A stretch of DNA of 64,000 nucleotides from JADMIH01 sp035274425 (GCA_035274425.1 DATEOC010000088.1:1-64000), one strand, 5' to 3'; shown: positions 17,232 to 27,660, numbered from the stretch's first letter. Numbers and translations: made by a program. The notes: generated by a model not told the origin, from the letters alone.

Positions 17232-17261
17232 CTGGAAATAGACTTCTCTTAACGTTTCCAG
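17232..17261. repeat. Shared-loop hairpin, copy 4
   Basis: The 8-bp stem CTGGAAAT/GTTTCCAG (one G-T pair) encloses AGACTTCTCTTAAC. The bases after the stem (TTCAGTTTGTAGCCCTCTC) match the flank of copy 1 at 4794. It ends 32 bp before the decayed gene at 17294. Confidence 0.75.
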
Positions 17262-17293
17262 TTCAGTTTGTAGCCCTCTCCATTACCTGGATA

Positions 17294-17586
17294 CTAGGCT
17301 ACGCACAGGCGGTCGAGCGTGATGATGATGCGGGAGTTCTTGAGGGAAGGGTCGGGCTGGATGTTGCCTGCGTGACGGATAGTGAACAAGTCAGCGCCCG
17401 GAGAGGCCGGAGCGAGGTAGTCGAAGGCATGGGTGGTGTGCTGCCAGGCGCGGTCCTGGAAAGGCTACCCGGCAAGGCAGGTCCTCCAAACATCTTACTC
17501 CCTTCCTCTAACTCCTCTTCTAAGGCTGCCGCAGCCTCATCCTCGCCCAACTCGCGCAGCATGGTTATAGCATCCTGTGGCGGCAT
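17294..17586 (-). pseudogene. Decayed gene fragment downstream of the CHAT gene
   Basis: Two natural-looking coding stretches lie in different frames. From the ATG at 17586 the frame gives a helical segment (MPPQDAITMLRELGEDEAAA, then Glu-rich, to GGPALPGSL). After that the plausible sequence continues in the shifted frame (DRAWQHTTHAFDYLAPASPG through NSRIIITLDRLCVA) and stops at 17294, while the original frame turns into Ser/Thr/Pro nonsense. A single frameshift near 17455-17465 explains this. The family is unknown. It starts 48 bp after the CHAT gene stop and may once have been its partner. Confidence 0.5.
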
Positions 17587-17633
17587 CCTGCCTAGTACTG
17601 CAGCTCATCGAACTGTCGGATGTAGCCATATGT

Positions 17634-20600
17634 TCAGCCACCCTCTTGCAGATTTTCCATGTGGGCAATCAACTCCTGAATTTTCTGCATCCAATCTGCT
17701 GCCTCAGATGCTTCAGAGACGTTGCGTAATGCAGCTTGCGCATATAGCAGCGCCTCATCGAAGCGGCGATCTTGCATAAGACCGAGCGCAATATTGAATC
17801 GGGTCTCCGATGCGCTATATAGATCAGCTGCTGCCTCATAGTAGCGAATAGCTTGCCGCCAGTACGGCAAAGCGCGGTCAAACTCGCCGGCAACGTAGTA
17901 GATGAGGCCCAGTTGGTTATATGTAATCGCCGCGTCCTGCACTGCAGACGCAGGCAGCAAGTCGAGCGCCTGTATATAACCTTGCTGGGCAGCGTTGAGG
18001 AGACTCGACAATTCCTCATCGGGCTGCCCAGCATTTATCGCTTCTTTAAGGCGCTCAAAGGCTATCGTCCCTAGTTGACCATGGCAGCGCCCGCAGACCA
18101 ATCTGTCTTGGTCCTCGCTAAGTTCCAAGCTGAGGTTGTACCAATGCTCTGCCTGGTCTAGGTCGCGCAACGTGGGAATGTTCTTGTAGGTATGACCTAG
18201 GTTGAAGGCAGTAATGGCTGCACCAAGCTTATCCTTCATACGAAGCGATAACTCGTAGGCTTCTTCATATGTCTGCACGCACTCAGGGTTGCCTTGTTCC
18301 CGTAGGATCTGTCCTAATTCTGTGAGGCTCACCGCTAGTGTACGTATCGTGTTTCGTTGTGCCGCATCCAACTCTTCCACGGGCAAAGTGGCTAAGGCAG
18401 AGGCGCGTTCGCGGTTCCACTTTACATGCGTCTCTTGTAGCCTCTCAGCCGCAGACCATTGCCGAGACTGCCTTGTGAGGCGTACTTGATACTCGATAAA
18501 GATATTCCACTCTTCCTCGCGCCCTGCTATAGGTCTATCGGTGATGGAATCAACGAAGTCAGGCACAAACTCCTCAACCAGCCTCTTCCATTCAGCCCTT
18601 CGGCCCATATAGTCGTAGAGAACTCGGAGTCCCTGCATCGTGCTTATAACCGCTGACCACCAGCCGTTCGCACGCGCTAACTGACGAGCATGCAATAGGT
18701 TGTCCTCTTCAGCGACCAGCGTACCTAACATGTCCTGATTACCCTCAGCGAACTTTTCCGAATAGTAGTTCCCTAAATCGCCCATCGCCAACACATAAGC
18801 GCGGGTGGGCAGGATGGGGTTGTGTACATAGTAATGATGGAAGAGGCCCTTGAAGTACCATGTGAGGGCTGGATGGACGGTGTAGAAGCCATTGCCCAAA
18901 TCCGTAAGGAGACCCACCTCGGCGGCGCGATCCAGCAGGGCAATACCTGCCTCACGGGTCAGCCCACGGACGGTGGGAACACTCCAGTCTGCCATAGGAT
19001 TGCCAATCACGCGCAAGGTATCCACATCCACGAATCCTTGGAAGAGGTGAAGCAGGGCCACTTGCCCGCGCTCCTCTTCAGTGAAGGCATTAGAGAAGCC
19101 GTAGTCGAGCGACGCGCCTAACGACTTAGTGCGGCCCTCGCTCTCCTCGTCTTCGAAGGCCTCCTCTCCTGCCCTCAATCGCGCCACATAAGTCTCTATC
19201 TGCGCCTTCTTGGACAGTCCATTGCGTAGGGCATGTCCCACCACTACCGTGATGGTCAGAGGGTTACCCCAAGTATAACGTAGGAGGGGTCGCCAGTCCT
19301 CCACATCGTCCAAACGCTTCCCGTACTTCGCAGCCAGAGCTTTTGCCAGTTCCAACCGCTCCAGCATCGGCATGGGAGGTATCTCCACGCGGATAGGGAG
19401 GTTGCCCAGCCAGCCCTGCTCCTCGCGCCGAGAGGTGAGCAGGAACTTCGCCTTTGTCTCCTTAGCATCGCGCAGGAAGCCCGCTAACTCCTTCTGCTCT
19501 TCCGCACTCAATATCGAGGGAGTGCCCGAAGGGAAGCCCGCCACCTGCTCTACGTTGTCCCATATCCACAGGAGCGGCACTTGTCTCATAACATCGAGGG
19601 CTACCTCACGTCTCTGGTTGTCATCGAGCGCTAACCAGGATATCTGCGCCTGCTCCAATGAGGGGGCGAACACTCGCCCGAAGGTGTCCAGCGTCCTGGG
19701 GAGAGATAGTGGTTGCTCGAAGGAAGTGAAGAGGACAGGGCCTTCTATGCCACCTGTAAGCGAGTACCATCTGGCGAACTCGGCGGCGGTGGTGGTCTTG
19801 CCGCTCCCGGCATAAGCGTGTAGCAGCACGACGTGATGGCCGTCGAAGGCACGGTCCAGGGCCAGAAGGGTCTCATCGCGCCCGTAGAAGCCGACATCTG
19901 GGCGCTTGGGGAGCTTGGAATCGATATCGCCACGGGCAGGTGTGGCATTGGCATCTCGAATGGTAATCTTGATCTGATCGTCACCTTGCTGCCTGGGAAA
20001 TAGAGAGATAGGAGTAGCCTCGTACACCACCGGCACGGACCAGTCCTGCAGGCGCACGGGGTCATAGGCGATCTCGCGCATGGGCTTCTCATCCAGTTGT
20101 CGGCGGCCTTCCTGTACAGCTTCACCGAGAGTGTAGCCCTGTAGGAGTGCTGAATAAAGGTCAGCAACGAATTGCGCGGCGGTAACGGCGTAAACGTTGT
20201 AACGCATAGCTATTACCCCTGCCACACCCGCATCCACTACCTCCTGAGCGAACGATCCATAAGCGCGTACGCGTGTCTGGTCACCGGCTATGCTCGCGGC
20301 TTCTGTGCCCTCAACTACCTGCGAAGGGCTAGTGGGGGCCTCGGCATGCGCAGAACGGCAGGCGTTTAGCACCAGTACGGGGACCTCTGTCTCCTTGAGC
20401 AAAGCGCCCAGTCTGGGTCCGTCCACGAAGCGGATGTTATGGATCTCGTTCGGGTTCTCAAATACGAGATAGCCTCTTTGACCCTTTACCGGTGCGTAGG
20501 GGAACATAGCCTGAGGTGAATATCTACGGGGGTCGAAGATTTCAACTCCTGCTCGTTTCAGCTCTTCCTTTACAGCTTCTTGCTCTTCTTGCGTGTTACC

Positions 20601-21380
20601 TTGCAAGCTGTCGAGCAGTTCAGACACGTCGAGAAACGCACCGTGCCCATCAAAGTGAACTACGTGGTAAGGTTTGCCGGACTTATGGGCAAGTCGAAGA
20701 GTCTTGCTTAGATTTTCGTAGGTGGGAGGGCGTAGCACATCGAGTATGAAGTGAGCACGCGCATCATCCGTGAGGCTCTTGACCAGGCGACTGGCTACCG
20801 AGCGGAAGGGCACATCCTGTTCCTTGCCGGGGCGGCATATCACCAGCAGGATGCGAATAGGACTGGAGGAGGCAGAGGGTAGTTGAGGGCTAGAAACGGG
20901 GCTAGAGTGAGTTCGAGTAAAAGCTGCGGCACTCAAAGCCGGGAGCGTGCCGGTTTGAGGGTCACGCACTAGCTCCCAGGGGATGGATGCCGCTTCATAT
21001 GCACCTGATGACACTTCGATACGCATGTTCTTCAAGTCATGCCGGATAGCAGACCAAAAGAGGATAGTAGCATCATTAGCTTTGAAGAGCTTGGTGAATA
21101 GCTCTTCCCCCTTGCGCTCCATCCACTGCTCGATACGCGCCGCAATCTTGGGAGTAGGGTCAATCGGGTGTTGCAGATAGTCCTCGAAGTACCACCGGAG
21201 GTCCTCTTGTTCCTCTTTACTCAGGTCGAAGGAAAAGGGGAATTGAGAAATAGCAGATGGGCGAAGCTGGCCTGGCCCACGGTAGGTGAGTTCGACTTGG
21301 CCCTTGCCGTCGCTGTCCACTGATTGGGTGAAACGCAGGACCGAACTCTGTGCGCCGAATGAAGACCCGCCTGAAGACAT
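17634..21380 (-). CDS. CHAT protease - STAND NTPase - TPR protein
   Basis: The 1248-aa protein has three parts. Residues about 100-465 form a CHAT (caspase-like) protease domain, with the catalytic His in HFDGHG (H246) and Cys in VLNACRSA (C341). Residues about 495-800 are a STAND/NB-ARC-like NTPase with Walker A AYAGSGKTT (522-530), Walker B LLWIWDNVE (603-611), an LLTSRR motif and a winged-helix region. Residues about 960-1240 are TPR-like repeats. In characterised STAND proteins the C-terminal repeats sense a ligand, the NTPase oligomerises and the effector fires. By analogy this could be an immune or cell-death protease; its target is not visible. It has its own promoter (21420-21448) and AGGGGG ribosome binding site. 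Confidence 0.9.
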   Translation of the reverse strand: MSSGGSSFGAQSSVLRFTQSVDSDGKGQVELTYRGPGQLRPSAISQFPFSFDLSKEEQEDLRWYFEDYLQHPIDPTPKIAARIEQWMERKGEELFTKLFKANDATILFWSAIRHDLKNMRIEVSSGAYEAASIPWELVRDPQTGTLPALSAAAFTRTHSSPVSSPQLPSASSSPIRILLVICRPGKEQDVPFRSVASRLVKSLTDDARAHFILDVLRPPTYENLSKTLRLAHKSGKPYHVVHFDGHGAFLDVSELLDSLQGNTQEEQEAVKEELKRAGVEIFDPRRYSPQAMFPYAPVKGQRGYLVFENPNEIHNIRFVDGPRLGALLKETEVPVLVLNACRSAHAEAPTSPSQVVEGTEAASIAGDQTRVRAYGSFAQEVVDAGVAGVIAMRYNVYAVTAAQFVADLYSALLQGYTLGEAVQEGRRQLDEKPMREIAYDPVRLQDWSVPVVYEATPISLFPRQQGDDQIKITIRDANATPARGDIDSKLPKRPDVGFYGRDETLLALDRAFDGHHVVLLHAYAGSGKTTTAAEFARWYSLTGGIEGPVLFTSFEQPLSLPRTLDTFGRVFAPSLEQAQISWLALDDNQRREVALDVMRQVPLLWIWDNVEQVAGFPSGTPSILSAEEQKELAGFLRDAKETKAKFLLTSRREEQGWLGNLPIRVEIPPMPMLERLELAKALAAKYGKRLDDVEDWRPLLRYTWGNPLTITVVVGHALRNGLSKKAQIETYVARLRAGEEAFEDEESEGRTKSLGASLDYGFSNAFTEEERGQVALLHLFQGFVDVDTLRVIGNPMADWSVPTVRGLTREAGIALLDRAAEVGLLTDLGNGFYTVHPALTWYFKGLFHHYYVHNPILPTRAYVLAMGDLGNYYSEKFAEGNQDMLGTLVAEEDNLLHARQLARANGWWSAVISTMQGLRVLYDYMGRRAEWKRLVEEFVPDFVDSITDRPIAGREEEWNIFIEYQVRLTRQSRQWSAAERLQETHVKWNRERASALATLPVEELDAAQRNTIRTLAVSLTELGQILREQGNPECVQTYEEAYELSLRMKDKLGAAITAFNLGHTYKNIPTLRDLDQAEHWYNLSLELSEDQDRLVCGRCHGQLGTIAFERLKEAINAGQPDEELSSLLNAAQQGYIQALDLLPASAVQDAAITYNQLGLIYYVAGEFDRALPYWRQAIRYYEAAADLYSASETRFNIALGLMQDRRFDEALLYAQAALRNVSEASEAADWMQKIQELIAHMENLQEGG

Positions 21381-21419
21381 GATTACCCCCTGGCAACTAA
21401 GAGCTACTTTAGTTAGTAC

Positions 21420-21448
21420 AGTATAGCATAGCCTTCCGGTGCAAACAA
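21420..21448 (-). promoter_or_regulatory. Promoter of the CHAT-STAND-TPR gene
   Basis: On the minus strand, TTGTTT (21443-21448) and TATACT (21420-21425) are 17 bp apart. The predicted leader is about 33 nt. Confidence 0.6.
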
Positions 21449-21479
21449 CTACGTGAGCGCGGTAAGAGCGGATACAAAG

Positions 21480-21509
21480 AAGGGGACCGCTTGATGCAGT
21501 CCCCTTTTT
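21480..21509. terminator. Terminator downstream of ftsH
   Basis: AAGGGGAC and GTCCCCTT enclose an 11-nt loop, followed by T residues on the plus strand and TTCTTT on the minus strand. It lies 15 bp past the ftsH stop and separates it from the CHAT promoter. Confidence 0.7.
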
Positions 21510-21524
21510 ACATTCCTCAACTGA

Positions 21525-23507
<1,983 letters not shown>

Positions 23508-23641
23508 TATCTTTCCCTCCCGGTTACCGGGGCGCCCTGTTGCTGTAGTGCAAAGGTGATTTGTCGATTCTCTATCTCTATTAACGCACGCCAGCCGAAA
23601 ATAGTTGCTACGCGCGCAATGGGGACGCTATTACATATCGA

Positions 23642-23670
23642 ATTATACACTCCGCACGCACGCCTGTCAA
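23642..23670 (-). promoter_or_regulatory. Canonical sigma70-type promoter of ftsH
   Basis: On the minus strand, a perfect TTGACA (23665-23670) and TATAAT (23642-23647) are separated by 17 bp. The 359-bp gap 23508-23866 otherwise holds the repeat at 23790 and the promoter of the next gene. Confidence 0.85.
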
Positions 23671-23789
23671 AGCGCATCGGGCGGGCGGCACGCGCTGAAA
23701 TGGCTGGTGCGAGATTAGAAATGGATTAGAAATCATCCGTTAGAGGCGAGCCACAAATAATCCTCTATCATCTGCCTCCTATCGTCTAT

Positions 23790-23836
23790 CCTCACGTGTC
23801 ACGCATCACGTTTCATCGTCCGTCGTCCGTCGTCCA
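23790..23836. repeat. Inverted repeat modules upstream of the gene at 23867
   Basis: CTCACGTGTCACGCATCACG followed by TTTCAT, then three GTCGTCC-type heptamers: the reverse complement of the unit order seen at 60273-60330. It ends 19 bp before the -10 box at 23855. Confidence 0.7.
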
Positions 23837-23854
23837 CCAGACCAACCTCTTTGC

Positions 23855-23860
23855 TATAAT
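23855..23860 (+). promoter_or_regulatory. Extended -10 element giving a probable leaderless transcript
   Basis: TGC-TATAAT ends 7 bp before the GTG at 23867. Transcription should therefore begin at or next to the start codon, leaving no room for a ribosome binding site. Confidence 0.55.
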
Positions 23861-23866
23861 GACCCC

Positions 23867-26140
23867 GTGGAGAGGGTGAACGGTTCATTTGAGTGGTGGC
23901 GCGCCTCGGTATGGAGGATACGCGCACTGGTTGTCATGGGGTATGGGGCGCTTGCTCTAGCGTTCGCGTGGCCGCTTCCTCTCTACTTATCTGATAGCGC
24001 GGTGCTTGCCAGGGGGGCAGACTTCTACCAGCATATATGGAACTTATGGTGGGTAAAGTTCTCGCTACTGACTCTCCACACGAACCCTTATCACACAGAC
24101 TACCTCCATTTCCCCAGCGGCCAATCTCTCGTCTATCACGTTGTTGATCCGCTCAATGGGATGCTCTCCATTCCACTACAGGCGGCGTTCGGGCTGCTGA
24201 CGGCCTTCAATCTGCTGAGGTTAGCGCACCTTGTCTTCTCGGCGACGGCGGCTTACGCGTTATGCAGGACGCTGGGGCTGCCACGTCCGGCAGCGTGGGT
24301 AGGCGGGGCGCTCTTTGCTATGTGCCCCATCGCTGCCACTTCCTTCGACCTGGGGCAGCTCGTTGAGATCAGCACCGGCTGGATACCGCTTTACATCCTG
24401 TGCCTCATCAAGGGTTTAGGCAACAGGGCTTTAGGTCTGCCCGCCGGAGGGTGGGGCTGGCTGGTGGGCGCGGGCCTCTCCCTTGCCGCATCTGCCCTTT
24501 CCACCTGGTACTTCTTCACAGCGCTGGTGCTGTTCACGGCGCTGTATGTCGCGTGGGAGATAGGCAGTCTGTGGTTGGACGAAAGACGAAAGACGAAGGA
24601 CAAAGCGAGATCAGTTGATCCGGCCCGTCGTCTGTCGTCTGTCGTCTGTCGTCCGTCGTCTGTTTTTCGTCCTTCGTCCTTCGTCCTTCGTCTGATCGCA
24701 CGCGCTGTCGCAATCGGTGCCGGTGCAGTGGTTTTGCTAAGTCCGATCATCGTCGCGCTGCTGGTTGAGAATGCAAAGGGCGGGGACTACCTGGTCTCGC
24801 CTCTACGCACAATTATTGCTAACTCGGCGGACCTATTCTCGCTCTTCCTCCCGATGCCGGCGCGGTACAACAATGTGACCATCAATCCGCACGGGGGTAG
24901 CCCCGCGCTTGGATGGACGGTGATAGCCCTGGCAGTATTAGCGCTGGCTACGCGCAAGCGAATCCGTGGCAGGGAAGGTGGCGAAAGGCAATTGAGGAGA
25001 GGCCATCTATACTTTTGGCTCGCAGTTACCTTAGCCTTCGCGCTTCTTGCAATGGGGCCACATCTCCTTGTATGGGGTAACGATACAGGAGTGCCGATGC
25101 CTTACCTCTTATTGAACAAGGTGCCGTTCCTGGGTGCGGCGCGGGTGCCTATACGCTTCATGCTGGTGGTATCGCTAGCTATGTCGGTGCTGGCGGCTTA
25201 TGGGCTGGCGGCCCTGGCGAAATTGGTGAACAGACAAAGGATAAGGGCTGCGGTGTTCGTGGTGGTTGGACTGCTCGTGGCGGTGGAGTTGGTGGGGATA
25301 CCCCGCACGCTGATCGCTCCCAGCGTCCATCCTTTCTTCCAGAGCATCGCTAGCGGCGACGCTGAAGGGTTGCACGAGGCGATTATGGAACTGCCTGCCG
25401 GTGTGAGGGCAGCACCGGCGATGCTCGTCCAGACCGCCCACCAGCACCCTATATTGGAAGGATACACGGCGCGCAAATATCCCTACCCCTGGTTTGATGC
25501 CACCCCTGGCATCGCCCAGCTGAGCAGGTCAGAGTCGAACGCACTATTAGGGCTGGAGCCGGACATCGTTACACCTCCAGTTGCCGATACCGCGCTGGCG
25601 GCACTCGACTACTACGGCGTGCGCTATGTGGCGGTCTACGCGATCGGCAATGGCGGGTTGGATGATAGGACAAGCGAGGCAACAGATGCACTTTTCGGGA
25701 CGCATAACATAGTGCCCCAAATCCGGGATGCCACCCTGACCGTATATAAAGTGCCCCCTCAATCTCCTAACGGTCCGCTCGTTGGGCTGGGTAGCGGGTG
25801 GTACGGAGTCGAGAGCGCCGGAGAGCGACTCTGGCGCTGGACTGACGGCCACGCCTGGGTGCAAATCACGAACCCCACTGAAGAGGTGATGCCTGTGCGC
25901 TTCCGCCTGGCAGCCTACACAAATACCGCGCCACGAACGATGCTGCTAACGCTCGACGGGCAGGAGATCACTCGCAAGGAGATAAACCCTCACCCGGCGC
26001 AGCAAGTCACAGCAGATATGAACCTCTCGCCCGGAGAGCACTGGCTGGAGATAAGCTCCCTCCAACCTGCCGAGACGCCGCCGGAAGACAGTCGCCGCAT
26101 CAGCCTCGGTTTCGAGAGCGTGGAAGTCGTACGGCGGTGA
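23867..26140 (+). CDS. Polytopic GT-C-like membrane protein (putative glycosyltransferase)
   Basis: The 757-aa protein has about ten or more hydrophobic helices up to residue 470, then a soluble C-terminal domain of about 280 residues. The first loop carries ARGADFYQHIWNLWW, with an Asp placed as in GT-C glycosyltransferases, which move sugars from lipid carriers to extracytoplasmic acceptors. The C-terminal part has beta-rich segments (PVRFRLAAYTNTAPRTML). No closer family was recognised. The start GTG at 23867 lies 7 bp after a TATAAT box, suggesting leaderless translation; a second GTG is at 23876. Residues about 238-276 are encoded by repeat DNA (24577-24693) in frame, in a loop between helices. 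The stop codon lies in a repeat unit. Confidence 0.75.
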   Translation: MERVNGSFEWWRASVWRIRALVVMGYGALALAFAWPLPLYLSDSAVLARGADFYQHIWNLWWVKFSLLTLHTNPYHTDYLHFPSGQSLVYHVVDPLNGMLSIPLQAAFGLLTAFNLLRLAHLVFSATAAYALCRTLGLPRPAAWVGGALFAMCPIAATSFDLGQLVEISTGWIPLYILCLIKGLGNRALGLPAGGWGWLVGAGLSLAASALSTWYFFTALVLFTALYVAWEIGSLWLDERRKTKDKARSVDPARRLSSVVCRPSSVFRPSSFVLRLIARAVAIGAGAVVLLSPIIVALLVENAKGGDYLVSPLRTIIANSADLFSLFLPMPARYNNVTINPHGGSPALGWTVIALAVLALATRKRIRGREGGERQLRRGHLYFWLAVTLAFALLAMGPHLLVWGNDTGVPMPYLLLNKVPFLGAARVPIRFMLVVSLAMSVLAAYGLAALAKLVNRQRIRAAVFVVVGLLVAVELVGIPRTLIAPSVHPFFQSIASGDAEGLHEAIMELPAGVRAAPAMLVQTAHQHPILEGYTARKYPYPWFDATPGIAQLSRSESNALLGLEPDIVTPPVADTALAALDYYGVRYVAVYAIGNGGLDDRTSEATDALFGTHNIVPQIRDATLTVYKVPPQSPNGPLVGLGSGWYGVESAGERLWRWTDGHAWVQITNPTEEVMPVRFRLAAYTNTAPRTMLLTLDGQEITRKEINPHPAQQVTADMNLSPGEHWLEISSLQPAETPPEDSRRISLGFESVEVVRR
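24577..24693. repeat. Repeat modules inserted in frame inside a coding sequence
   Basis: GACGAAA/GACGAAG heptamers, a short centre (AGCGAGATCAGTTGATCCGG), then inverted GTCGTCT and CCTTCGT units. The insert encodes Arg/Lys/Asp-rich then Ser/Arg/Val-rich residues (DERRKTKDKARSVD, RRLSSVVCRPSSV). It sits in a loop of the membrane protein, without stop codon or frameshift. Confidence 0.8.
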
Positions 26141-26375
26141 AACGTGATGCGTGATGCGTGATGCGTGATTTATTAATCACAAAGGCCACAAAGACACAAA
26201 GAACACAAAGATTTCTATGGATTTATCATCACGTTTCACTCTATTGTCTATTGTCCGTCGTCTGTCGTCTGTCGTCTGTCGTCTGTCGTCTGTCGTCTGT
26301 CGTCTGTCGTCTGTCGTCTGTCGTCTGTCGTCTGTCGTCTGTCGTCTGTCGTCTGTCGTCTGTCGTCTGTCGTCC
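26137..26375. repeat. Composite repeat with 17 tandem heptamers
   Basis: It begins GTGAAACGTGATGCGTGATG, the TGA being the stop of the preceding gene. A CACAAAGGCCACAAAGACAC unit, a short AT-rich spacer and an inverted ATCACGTTTCACTC unit follow. Then come 16 exact tandem copies of GTCGTCT (26257-26368) plus one GTCGTCC. The tract is free of stop codons in all six frames. It fills the first third of the 738-bp gap 26141-26878. Confidence 0.9.
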
Positions 26376-26535
26376 TTCGCGAACGTTTGCAACCTCACAG
26401 CGAGCAGCTCGTTGTAGGTGTTAACCCATCTTGGGGTTGGCTCTGGCGCGACTGTGGATTGGTGGTGAGCGTGGGAGGGGGTGCATACAGGAGAAAGAGA
26501 AGGCCGGATTAGGACCAAAAGGCTAAGGTGCATCC

Positions 26536-26565
26536 TTGACATTGCCCTTCGGGGTTCACTATACT
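26536..26565 (+). promoter_or_regulatory. Promoter upstream of the secreted-protein pair
   Basis: TTGACA (26536-26541) and TATACT (26560-26565) are separated by 18 bp. If it drives the gene at 26879, the leader is about 305 nt. That stretch contains one clear hairpin (CCCTG/CAGGG near 26739) but no riboswitch I can name and no gene. Confidence 0.55.
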
Positions 26566-26878
26566 CGACTCGGACCCAAATGCCAGCCTCGCTCTTTTGC
26601 CTCATGGCTATCATGCTTTAGAGGCGCTTTTTCCCCTGTATGCTACGTAGACAAAGACGTCTTACCTTAACCGCAAACCCTTACTTCCAGTAACGATACC
26701 AGCCATATTCGGGGCCATGAGCGAGAGGCTGGTGGTAGCCCTGCCCGGCAGGGTATTGGGTATAACTCACGCCGTGACGAGCTATCTGCGTTACAATCGG
26801 ACCAGGTAATGGCCCTGAATAAGGCAAGTACGACCTGGAAGTGGCGCGAGGCAGCGTATGAAAGGAGATCGGTCATTC

Positions 26879-27640
26879 ATGGGTACCAAGAAATTTGAGC
26901 GTTTCAAGCTGATATTAGTCGTAGCACTGATGATGGTTGTTATAGGGGTGGTGTCGCTTGGTGCGCGCCAGTCGCAAGGGGTGACAGTCCCGCCCGGACA
27001 TCTCACCAAGTCGCCCAACGCCAGCGCAGGGATGGTGAAAGCGCCAACGATACCAGACGCACCCACACTTCCTGCGGCTTCCTCACCGGTGGCTTTCCAG
27101 GACAGTTTCTCAGGCAACCTTGATGGTTGGCAGACTGTCCAACCCGCAACGTGGGGCGCCAGGGACGGGCGGTTGCAACAGTGGGGCGATGCCACGGGTG
27201 AGCCTGTGGACGAGCCGTCGGTGCTGGCTACAAAGAACGTCACGATTGGCGACGGCAAGCTCGAAGCCCACATCTACCCTACTGGCGGCTCGCCGGTGGG
27301 TCTGGTGTTCAGAGGCTCCGACGCCGGTTATTACAGCCTGGAGCTGTACCCGAACCTGCCCAACAAGTCATCGAAAGCAGTCCTGTACAAACTGACCTCG
27401 ACAGGTGGGACTAAAGTTGCAGAGACCCCCGCGGCCTCGTGGCAGGGATATGCTTACAGCACCTGGCAGCTCGTCACGGTAGAGCTGGCGGGCAGCAGCA
27501 TAGTGGCGTCGGTAGACGGCAGGCAAGTATTGAGCGCCAATGACAGCTCCTTCAACTCAGGTTGGGCCGGCGTATGGACGTACGCTAACACAGGCGCGCA
27601 GTTCGACAATGTTCGCATCCAGCAGACGGGCAGCCGTTAG
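26879..27640 (+). CDS. Secreted LamG/concanavalin-like domain protein
   Basis: The 253-aa protein starts with a signal peptide or anchor (FKLILVVALMMVVIGVVSL). A low-complexity stretch to about residue 60 is followed by a beta-sandwich resembling the DUF1080/LamG-like fold: FQDSFSGNLDGWQTVQ..WGARDGRLQQWG, GLVFRGSDAGYYSLELYPN, WQLVTVELAGSSIVASVDG and WAGVWTYANTGAQFDNVRI. Such domains bind or cleave saccharides. No catalytic residues were identified, so binding is the safer call. The ATG at 26879 is chosen because AAAGGAGAT lies 9 bp upstream; the ATG at 26858 has no ribosome binding site. The next gene follows after 20 bp, so the two are probably co-transcribed. Confidence 0.8.
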   Translation: MGTKKFERFKLILVVALMMVVIGVVSLGARQSQGVTVPPGHLTKSPNASAGMVKAPTIPDAPTLPAASSPVAFQDSFSGNLDGWQTVQPATWGARDGRLQQWGDATGEPVDEPSVLATKNVTIGDGKLEAHIYPTGGSPVGLVFRGSDAGYYSLELYPNLPNKSSKAVLYKLTSTGGTKVAETPAASWQGYAYSTWQLVTVELAGSSIVASVDGRQVLSANDSSFNSGWAGVWTYANTGAQFDNVRIQQTGSR

Positions 27641-27660
27641 TAGAGAGGTACTGTATAAAG

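Noticed and set aside
17052..17261. Shared-loop hairpins as ordinary intrinsic terminators
   Set aside because: Terminator loops are not conserved between unrelated stems, and only one copy is followed by Ts.
26257..26375. CRISPR array
   Set aside because: The repeats are 7 bp and directly joined, without spacers, and no cas genes are nearby.
26177..26614. Open frames in the heptamer tract as a Ser/Arg-rich protein gene
   Set aside because: The unit has no stop codon in any frame, so open frames arise automatically; no ribosome binding site or conserved domain is present.
26640..26760. c-di-GMP or other known riboswitch in the leader at 26566-26878
   Set aside because: GCAAACC and CCAG-like words occur, but the order and helices of known classes were not found.
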